Source: an uncultured Erysipelotrichaceae bacterium
GTDB taxonomy: Bacteria > Bacillota_I > Bacilli_A > RFN20 > CAG-826
Direction: 5' to 3'
Assembly: GCA_902798595.1 (NCBI GenBank)
Contig: CADBXE010000012.1
Location: 1 to 37,945, forward strand
Length of the DNA stretch: 37,945 nt
How positions within the stretch are numbered: the first letter of the stretch is position 1; each line of letters opens with the position of its first letter. The translations under genes and the position numbers were made by a program. The notes under the pieces were generated by a model. That model did no database searches. It was not told the origin of the DNA and saw nothing but the letters and a program-made list of their open reading frames with translations. Below, piece by piece: positions 32,801-37,945 of this stretch.

Positions 32801-32829
32801 TTGACATAAAAAGGGTGTTTCGAGATAAA
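32801..32829 (+). promoter_or_regulatory. Possible distal clpB promoter
   Basis: TTGACA (32801-32806), 17 bp, GATAAA (32824-32829). It would start about 100 nt before clpB and carry the CIRCE element in its mRNA. A second -10, TACAAT, lies at 32903-32908 right after CIRCE. Confidence 0.4.
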
Positions 32830-32867
32830 ACGCAAAAAAGTAATAACAAAGTTATTAATAAAATTTT

Positions 32868-32894
32868 TTAGCACTCTCACTTACCGAGTGCTAA
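32868..32894 (+). promoter_or_regulatory. CIRCE operator (HrcA binding site)
   Basis: Perfect TTAGCACTC-N9-GAGTGCTAA (32868-32876 and 32886-32894), 40 bp before the clpB ATG, placed over the -35 region of the TACAAT promoter. It puts clpB under HrcA heat-shock repression. Confidence 0.95.
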
Positions 32895-32933
32895 TTTTGT
32901 GCTACAATAGAGTTATAAAAGGAGGATTAATTT

Positions 32934-35048
32934 ATGCAAATGGAACAAATGCCTGACTATGAAAATGATAAAGATGTCCTTCAAAAATTTGGCCGTAACA
33001 TTAACGAAGAAGTTAAGAAAGGGAAAATTGATCCCGTCATCGGTCGTGATGAGGAAATTAGAAAAATCATTGAAATATTAGCCAGAAAAACTAAAAACAA
33101 CGTCATTCTTTTAGGTGAACCTGGCGTTGGTAAAACCGCAATACTTGAAGGTCTTGCGGAACGTATCGTCAAAGATGATGTGCCGACCATACTTAAGGAT
33201 AAAACTATTTATGAATTAGATATGGGCGCATTAGTAGCGGGTGCAAAATACCGTGGTGAATTTGAAGAGAGATTAAAAGCAGTCCTTAATAAAATTAAGG
33301 AAAGCGAAGGCAAAATCATTCTCTTTATCGATGAGATCCACCTCATTGTCGGCGCTGGTCGAGCGGATGGTGCCCTCGATGCTTCTAACATGCTCAAACC
33401 GATGCTTGCGAGAGGCGAAATCGATTGTATCGGGGCGACGACATTAAAAGAATATCGTGAATATATTGAAAAGGACCGCGCTCTAGAAAGAAGATTCCAA
33501 CCCGTTCTTATCAACGAACCGACTGTGGAAGATACTATTTCTATATTAAGAGGATTAAAGAATAGGTTCGAATCATTCCATGGTGTGAAGATTACCGATA
33601 ATGCTTTAATCGCCGCGGCAAGTTTATCCAATCGTTATTTAACATCTCGTTTCCTTCCTGATAAAGCTATCGACTTAGTGGATGAAGCTTGTGCTTCCAT
33701 CAAAGTGGAACTCGCCTCTATGCCTAGCGAACTCGATGAATTAGAGAGAAAGATCAGGCAATTAGAGATTGAAAAGGCTGCTTTAAAGAAGGAGAGTGAT
33801 GAAGCGAGCAAGAAGAGACTCGCGGATGTCGAAAAAGAACTTTCTTCTCTTAACGAGAAAGATAACGAACTCAAGAAGAGATGGAAGCAAGAGAAAGATG
33901 AAATTCTCAAAGTTAAAGGCATTAAAGAGAAACTCGAAAAAGCGAAGTTTGATTTGGATGTCGCTTTAAGTCATTCCGAATACGAAAAAGCGGGTGAATT
34001 ACAATATAAGACCATCCCAGAATTAGAGAAGAAATTAAAAGAGAACGATAATTCTCAAAGCGAGAAGAAACTCTTATCCGAAGTCGTGGATGAAGAACAA
34101 ATCGCGAAGATTATCTCTCGTATGACCAACATCCCTCTCAGCAAGATTGAAAAAGGCGATAGAGAGAAAGTTCTCGATTTAAAGAAGACTTTATCTAAGA
34201 GAGTAATCGGTCAAGAAGAAGCTTTAACTTTAGTTAGCGATGCGATTCTCCGTCAGAGAGCGGGGATTAAAGATAGCAATCGACCCATCGGTAGTTTCTT
34301 GTTCTTAGGTCCTACTGGTGTGGGTAAAACCGAAGTCGCTCGTGCTTTGGCGGAATCCTTGTTCGATTCGGAGAGTCATATCATCCGTATCGATATGAGT
34401 GAATATATGGAGAAATATAGCACTTCTCGTCTTATTGGTGCCCCTCCAGGATATGTCGGATATGAAGAAGGCGGACAACTCACGGAGAAAGTGAGAAGAA
34501 ATCCTTATTCTATCGTCTTATTCGATGAAATCGAAAAAGCTCATCCCGAAGTCTTTAATTTGTTACTACAAATGTTAGATGATGGGAGACTTACCGATAG
34601 TCAAGGAAGGGTCGTGGACTTCAAGAATACGATTATCATCATGACTAGTAATTTAGGTAGTGAATATCTCCTCAATAATGAAAGAGATAAAGTGGAAGGA
34701 TTATTACATCAAACCTTTAAGCCTGAGTTCTTAAATCGTATCGATGAAATAGTGTACTTCTCCCCATTATCTAAAGAGACTCAATCTAAGATTGTTGATA
34801 AGATGCTTAACAATCTCAATGATAGATTAAAAGAATCTTATTATTCGTTCGAATTCTCTGACGCTTTAAAGAGTTGGATCCTCGATAGTGCTTATTCACC
34901 AATCTATGGTGCGAGACCGATTAAGAGATTCATCCAGAATAAAGTGGAGACCGTTATTGCGAATAAGATTATTTCACAAGAGGTTGACACCAAACACAAA
35001 TACTCAGTTGATTATAACGGCCAAGAAGTCATAGTCGAACAAGTTTAA
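32934..35048 (+). CDS. clpB: ClpB disaggregase without N-domain
   Basis: A 704-residue AAA+ chaperone. NBD1 has Walker A GEPGVGKT (61-68) and Walker [10 protein letters not shown] (128-136). The ClpB-specific middle coiled coil (about 262-385) has [20 protein letters not shown] and [17 protein letters not shown]2 has GPTGVGKT (459-466), followed by [13 protein letters not shown]. The usual double Clp-N domain (about 150 residues) is absent; the frame begins with 10 residues before [11 protein letters not shown]. The start is firm: GGAGG with 8-nt spacing. No ClpP-docking IGF loop is visible, and the long middle domain excludes ClpC. It rescues aggregated proteins with DnaK. Controlled by CIRCE/HrcA and followed by a strong terminator. 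Confidence 0.95.
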   Translation: MQMEQMPDYENDKDVLQKFGRNINEEVKKGKIDPVIGRDEEIRKIIEILARKTKNNVILLGEPGVGKTAILEGLAERIVKDDVPTILKDKTIYELDMGALVAGAKYRGEFEERLKAVLNKIKESEGKIILFIDEIHLIVGAGRADGALDASNMLKPMLARGEIDCIGATTLKEYREYIEKDRALERRFQPVLINEPTVEDTISILRGLKNRFESFHGVKITDNALIAAASLSNRYLTSRFLPDKAIDLVDEACASIKVELASMPSELDELERKIRQLEIEKAALKKESDEASKKRLADVEKELSSLNEKDNELKKRWKQEKDEILKVKGIKEKLEKAKFDLDVALSHSEYEKAGELQYKTIPELEKKLKENDNSQSEKKLLSEVVDEEQIAKIISRMTNIPLSKIEKGDREKVLDLKKTLSKRVIGQEEALTLVSDAILRQRAGIKDSNRPIGSFLFLGPTGVGKTEVARALAESLFDSESHIIRIDMSEYMEKYSTSRLIGAPPGYVGYEEGGQLTEKVRRNPYSIVLFDEIEKAHPEVFNLLLQMLDDGRLTDSQGRVVDFKNTIIIMTSNLGSEYLLNNERDKVEGLLHQTFKPEFLNRIDEIVYFSPLSKETQSKIVDKMLNNLNDRLKESYYSFEFSDALKSWILDSAYSPIYGARPIKRFIQNKVETVIANKIISQEVDTKHKYSVDYNGQEVIVEQV

Positions 35049-35056
35049 TCTTAGGG

Positions 35057-35085
35057 AAGCCACCCTTTGGGTGGTTTTCTTTTTA
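35057..35085 (+). terminator. Terminator of clpB
   Basis: CCACCC (35060-35065), TTT, GGGTGG (35069-35074), then a T-rich tail. Confidence 0.9.
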
Positions 35086-35115
35086 TGATTTAAGCGTATT
35101 TTAATATAAAAAATA

Positions 35116-35143
35116 TTGTAAAAACCAAATAAAAATAGATAAT
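35116..35143 (+). promoter_or_regulatory. Possible promoter of the second MKKxQGS gene
   Basis: TTGTAA (35116-35121), 16 bp, GATAAT (35138-35143), 12 nt to the ATG. Only a weak GAAGAA precedes the start. Confidence 0.4.
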
Positions 35144-35155
35144 AAATAAGAAGAA

Positions 35156-35617
35156 ATGAAAAAGACACAAGGAAGTATTACCTTTGGCATTATCATTATA
35201 ATTCTTTCCTTAATCTTATTTGCGTTAGGAATATGGTTTTTTAGTCTTACAAAAGGCTATAGTGGAAGCGAATCCCCTAAAACCATTTTTATGGAAGTCA
35301 TCATCTTCCCTCTTGCGCTTTTTGTTCTCGGAACTGGTGTTTATACACTCATTAGAGGGATAATCGGTTTCAGAACTTGTTTATTTGGTCGAAGAGATAC
35401 GTGCACGATTGTGGATTTATATAGCACTTGGGCGGGAAAAGCAGGTCGCCGCTATTACATGGAAGTGCAATATACAAGCGACTCTGGTTGTAAAAACACT
35501 CTTAAAATAAGAGTGAGTTATTTTACCTATGTAGATTTATCAGTGGGTATGGTGCTACCATGTTATACCCTAGGCGAAGAATGCTACGTTAAGAAATCTG
35601 AAATATTTAATGACTAG
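35156..35617 (+). CDS. Two-helix membrane protein, MKKxQGS family (copy 2)
   Basis: A 153-residue protein beginning MKKTQGSITFG, with two hydrophobic helices (about 10-30 and 46-68), then RRDTCTIVDLYSTW and a beta-rich domain with SDSG and EECYVKK near the end. Same plan as the proteins at 5460 and 37246. Its last 4 nt overlap the convergent small membrane gene. Function unknown. Confidence 0.72.
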   Translation: MKKTQGSITFGIIIIILSLILFALGIWFFSLTKGYSGSESPKTIFMEVIIFPLALFVLGTGVYTLIRGIIGFRTCLFGRRDTCTIVDLYSTWAGKAGRRYYMEVQYTSDSGCKNTLKIRVSYFTYVDLSVGMVLPCYTLGEECYVKKSEIFND

Positions 35618-35880
35618 AAGTCATTTTTATCTAAATGCTTGAGTTCAGGATGTTCTTTGAAAAACTTCTTTCTAGCAAGATATGGCTTAAACCATAAGAA
35701 ATATCCAATTAAAAAGAGTAATAATCCTAAGCCAAATATAATCCCGCTACCTAGAAAATAGTGAAATCTTTCTTCCGCGTTTTTAAATAAACCAACAATA
35801 AGTATTGTTGATGCAGAAATAAACAATATTATTCCACTGACGAAAGCGCCTTTTGGTGTACCATCTCTAACTGCTACCAT
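35614..35880 (-). CDS. Small two-helix membrane protein (88 aa)
   Basis: Two hydrophobic segments (about 11-31 and 43-64), followed by a basic and charged tail with FKEHPELKHLDKND. On the minus strand GGAGAT precedes the ATG by about 10 nt. TTAAAA, 17 bp, TATACT gives a possible promoter. No family recognised. Confidence 0.55.
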   Translation of the reverse strand: MVAVRDGTPKGAFVSGIILFISASTILIVGLFKNAEERFHYFLGSGIIFGLGLLLFLIGYFLWFKPYLARKKFFKEHPELKHLDKNDF

Positions 35881-36014
35881 ATATCGATATCTCCAAATGT
35901 TAATTTAACCGTGTTCTAGTATACAAAGTCTATCAAGATTTTTTAACATATTTTTGGAATAATCTTATCTTTTTTAAGATAAACCATATTATAATGAAGA
36001 AAAAGAGGAATATC

Positions 36015-36305
36015 ATGGCTAGCTCAAAAGAGTACTTAGACTACGTTCTCGAGTTATTAAGAGAAACGCGTGATATCACCTATAAAAAGATGATGGGTGA
36101 GTTCATGCTTTATAAAGGCAACGTTCTTTTTGGTGGCATTTATGATAACCGCTTCCTCATTAAGAAAACTGAAACTCTTTTAAATAGTGGCCTTAAGGAA
36201 CAAATACCATATCCTTCCGCTAAACCAATGCTTTTGGTGGATTCAGAAGATCCTGATGAAATTAAAGAATTAGTGATGATGGTGGTTAAGGATCTCTATA
36301 AATAA
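36015..36305 (+). CDS. TfoX N-terminal-domain protein
   Basis: A 96-residue protein from ATG 36015 (MASSKEYLDYVLELL). The pattern TYKKMMGEFMLYKGNVLFGGIYDNRFLIK is the TfoX/Sxy N-terminal domain, and the C-terminal TfoX domain is absent, as in many Bacillota. In Gammaproteobacteria TfoX relates to competence; stand-alone N-domains have no fixed role. The earlier in-frame ATG at 35994 overlaps a perfect TATAAT (35990-35995), so it cannot be the translated start; AGAGGA precedes 36015. Confidence 0.85.
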   Translation: MASSKEYLDYVLELLRETRDITYKKMMGEFMLYKGNVLFGGIYDNRFLIKKTETLLNSGLKEQIPYPSAKPMLLVDSEDPDEIKELVMMVVKDLYK

Positions 36306-36316
36306 TACTTTTAGTA

Positions 36317-36345
36317 TTGATTACATATTATTGCTTCTTTATAAT
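36317..36345 (+). promoter_or_regulatory. Promoter of the CPBP protease gene
   Basis: TTGATT (36317-36322), exactly 17 bp, TATAAT (36340-36345). The predicted leader is about 11 nt and includes AGGAG. Confidence 0.7.
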
Positions 36346-36362
36346 AACCCAGGAGAAAAATT

Positions 36363-37244
36363 ATGAATGAATCTAAATTATTAAACACAAAATTAAAAAC
36401 CGTCCTCGCGGTCCTCATTATCTACGTTATTTGTTTTGCTTTCCGTGCTTTTGAGTACTTTGTTATCAAAACAGATCGTACCTTCTTTGGTGAAGCCTTT
36501 ATCCATAAATTGATTGGCATTGGTTTACTTGTTGCTGCGGTATTTGCATTCCGCTACAAGTTCTCTGACATTGGTTTTAAAACCGGTAAGTCATTCTTCG
36601 ATATCCTTAAAGGTTTAGCCTTTGGTATTGGAACATTTATTATTGCATATGGTGTTGAAATCATCATCTTAGCGGCATCTAAAGATTTAAAATCCGTGGA
36701 ATTCTATGTCACCGCCTATGCTCCAAACGGCAATCAAGGTGACCACAGAGAGTTTATCTTCTTCCTAATTTGTATTATCGGAAACATTATAAATGTTTTA
36801 ATGGAAGAAGGCGTCTTTAGAGGGCTCTTCCAAAAGATGCTTGCTGACAAATATCATTTCTTAATTGCGGGTTTAATTGCCTCTTTATTATTTGGTGTTT
36901 GGCACATTATCTCTCCACTAAGAGATTTAATTGAAGGCAGCAGCAACACACCAAGATTTATTGCTCAATCTGCTTTATTAGTAGGCACATCCTTCTTAGT
37001 GGGATATAAGTTTGTCTTAATGGGCAGACTCACCGGCAATTTATATATGGCAATGGGTGATCACTTTGTGAATAACACAATTGTGAACATCTTACATGTT
37101 ATTAATAGCGAAGAAGCTGATCATTTACAAACCATTAGAATTACCATCGCTCAATCACTTTCATTTACAGTGGTTTTAGTCTGGTACTTAATCGTTTATC
37201 TTAAAAATCGTAAAAATAAACAACAATTAGAAGAGGCAAAATAG
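36363..37244 (+). CDS. CPBP family intramembrane glutamic protease
   Basis: A 293-residue protein with about eight hydrophobic helices. The CPBP/Abi motifs are present in order: EEGVFRG (Glu148, Glu149, Arg153), FGVWH (Phe177-His181) and GDHFVNN in the last conserved helix. These are the Rce1-type active-site glutamates and histidines. Bacterial members process or protect against peptides, and some give bacteriocin self-immunity; the substrate is unknown here. AGGAG precedes the ATG. The next gene follows after 1 nt, so the two form an operon. Confidence 0.9.
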   Translation: MNESKLLNTKLKTVLAVLIIYVICFAFRAFEYFVIKTDRTFFGEAFIHKLIGIGLLVAAVFAFRYKFSDIGFKTGKSFFDILKGLAFGIGTFIIAYGVEIIILAASKDLKSVEFYVTAYAPNGNQGDHREFIFFLICIIGNIINVLMEEGVFRGLFQKMLADKYHFLIAGLIASLLFGVWHIISPLRDLIEGSSNTPRFIAQSALLVGTSFLVGYKFVLMGRLTGNLYMAMGDHFVNNTIVNILHVINSEEADHLQTIRITIAQSLSFTVVLVWYLIVYLKNRKNKQQLEEAK

Positions 37245-37245
37245 C

Positions 37246-37848
37246 ATGAAAAAACAAGGAAGCATTAAACTCGGTGTCGTTTCTCTCGTGGTCGGCGTGT
37301 TCTTCTTGTTCGCCATGATAGCGGCCTTTATTACCTTAATGGTGGAACAGCACGACTCGTTTACTGATATCCTTGTGTCTAATTTTCTTATCATAGTGAT
37401 ATGCGCCCTTATTGTGGGTGGAGTATTAATCACTCTTGGTGCAATGGTGGTTTTCAGAGGCATTAGAGGTCAATACGTCAAAAAACATGGCGTAAAGAGT
37501 TCGTGTGTCGTTGAAGAAGTGTATTCTTTCGCTGGTAGAAGCGGTGGCCCAATTAGTGCGAAACGCACCGGAGGAGTAGGCGTTACCGCAGTCGGTGTAC
37601 AAGCTCATATCGCAGATGATTATGGTATGAAACAAAGAGGACAAGGTAGCAAATATTGTTACGCGAATATCTCATATGTTGGCGAATCTGGCGAAGCATA
37701 CATGCTTAAAGTTCAAAGCAACGCTTTATCTTCTTTATTACCAGGCTCAGTGATTGAATGCTATATCCATAAAGAAAACTGCTTCGTTGATACTAAAAAC
37801 GTAGTGGTCTTAGAAAAACCTAAAAAGCAAAAAGAAAACCTCGAATAA
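37246..37848 (+). CDS. Two-helix membrane protein, MKKxQGS family (copy 3)
   Basis: A 200-residue protein beginning MKKQGSIKLG, longer than the other two copies. It has two helices (about 10-33 and 45-70), then KSSCVVEEVYSF, a Gly/Arg-rich insertion (about 95-130), and the conserved YVGESGEAY and ENCFVD segments. The tail is Lys-rich. It shares an operon with the CPBP protease. Its TAA stop is immediately followed by the putative IS left end, so the native 3' flank, and possibly the last codons, may have been altered by insertion. Confidence 0.72.
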   Translation: MKKQGSIKLGVVSLVVGVFFLFAMIAAFITLMVEQHDSFTDILVSNFLIIVICALIVGGVLITLGAMVVFRGIRGQYVKKHGVKSSCVVEEVYSFAGRSGGPISAKRTGGVGVTAVGVQAHIADDYGMKQRGQGSKYCYANISYVGESGEAYMLKVQSNALSSLLPGSVIECYIHKENCFVDTKNVVVLEKPKKQKENLE

Positions 37849-37878
37849 TGAACTGAACCCATTTTAGTTCGCAGGGTA

Positions 37879-37920
37879 AAAAAAGCCTCTTAGCGTAAAA
37901 TAAACGTTAGGAGGTTTTTT
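37879..37920 (+). terminator. Hairpin at the IS end, covering the transposase ribosome-binding site
   Basis: GCCTCTTAGCG (37885-37895) pairs, with some G-T pairs, with CGTTAGGAGGT (37905-37915), followed by a T run. The AGGAGG of the downstream gene is inside the 3' arm, so the hairpin both terminates incoming transcription and hides the site in read-through RNA. Confidence 0.6.
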
Positions 37921-37922
37921 GT

Positions 37923-37945
37923 ATGGCTAAGAAAGGTCAAAAATA
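37923..37945 (+). CDS. 5' end of a probable IS3-family transposase OrfA
   Basis: ATG at 37923 with AGGAGG 8 nt upstream. Seven codons are visible, MAKKGQK plus a partial TA codon (probably Tyr), before the window ends. Identification rests on the short start and on the terminal repeat before it. Confidence 0.5.

Larger units (their letters stand above)
37849..37945 (+). mobile_element. Left end of a putative IS3-family element (truncated by window edge)
   Basis: The sequence from 37849, TGAACTGAACCCATTTTAG, closely resembles the left terminal repeat of IS150-type IS3-family elements as I remember it (IS150 begins TGTACTGCACCCATTTTG). It is followed by a hairpin and then a start codon giving MAKKGQK, a beginning I associate with IS3-family OrfA. 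The other end and the target duplication are outside the window. Confidence 0.55.

Noticed and set aside
32934..35048. ClpC instead of ClpB
   Set aside because: The middle domain is the long ClpB-type coiled coil with QLEIEK and QYKTIPELE, and no ClpP-binding loop was seen.
35994..36014. Upstream in-frame ATG for the TfoX-N gene
   Set aside because: It overlaps a perfect -10 hexamer and has no ribosome-binding site; ATG 36015 has AGAGGA before it.

Overview
The window is 38 kb of gene-dense, AT-rich bacterial chromosome that uses the standard code (TGG for Trp, TGA as a stop). The gene set points to an obligately or mainly anaerobic, fermentative, Mollicutes-adjacent Bacillota. It includes a class III (oxygen-sensitive) ribonucleotide reductase, rubrerythrin, a flavodoxin-type domain, CIRCE-controlled ClpB without an N-domain, FtsX-type ABC systems and low-GC promoters. 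Gut lineages of the RF39 / Erysipelotrichales-RFN20 type would fit, but placement to order is only an impression. I see no prophage, CRISPR array or plasmid functions. The one mobile signal is the left end of what looks like an IS3-family element at the right edge.

Layout. 1-3.5 kb: a DUF349 protein, then a TetR-ABC ATPase-FtsX permease operon with a palindromic operator. 3.6-5.4 kb: a lipoprotein with a long Ser/Thr stalk and a catalytic domain that keeps the active site of Porphyromonas-type peptidylarginine deiminase. 5.5-7.0 kb: small membrane proteins of unknown function. 7.1-10.4 kb: a ThrE-type exporter, an AIG2/allophanate-hydrolase-C-like domain fused to a flavodoxin, and a DUF3810 membrane metalloprotease. 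10.4-13.0 kb: DUF3737 beta-helix protein, PatB-type C-S lyase and a flavin-reductase-fold protein. 13.0-17.0 kb: RecN, an acidic membrane protein and a lipoprotein. 17.1-17.3 kb: tRNA-Phe and tRNA-Asp. 17.4-20.4 kb: rubrerythrin, an ABC importer without an ATPase, and a divergent Crp-like regulator with a consensus TGTGA-N6-TCACA site between them. 20.4-25.7 kb: a one-carbon and deoxynucleotide block (folD, dCMP deaminase, RNR activase, thioredoxin-reductase-like flavoprotein, and NrdD with a fused redoxin). 25.9-31.0 kb: a TetR regulator divergent from two small paralogous membrane proteins and a 1101-residue ATPase-zinc ribbon-permease fusion. 31.0-35.0 kb: rimO, a small membrane protein, tRNA-Thr and clpB. 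35.2-37.9 kb: two more members of a small membrane-protein family, a TfoX-N protein, a CPBP protease, then the IS end.

Three themes stand out. First, about nine genes have a recognisable -10 hexamer ending only 5-12 nt before the ATG and no Shine-Dalgarno sequence. They would be made as leaderless or near-leaderless mRNAs, beside a second class of genes with strong AGGAGG sites. Second, the anaerobic RNR carries a C-terminal CPNC redoxin domain and is followed one base later by a TrxB homologue that has lost the NADPH-binding motifs, which suggests a dedicated electron route for dNTP synthesis. Third, cell-surface and transport functions dominate: the deiminase-like lipoprotein, the lipoprotein with a possible beta-sandwich, several ABC systems, a ThrE exporter, and three paralogues of a two-helix membrane family that begins MKK-x-QGS.
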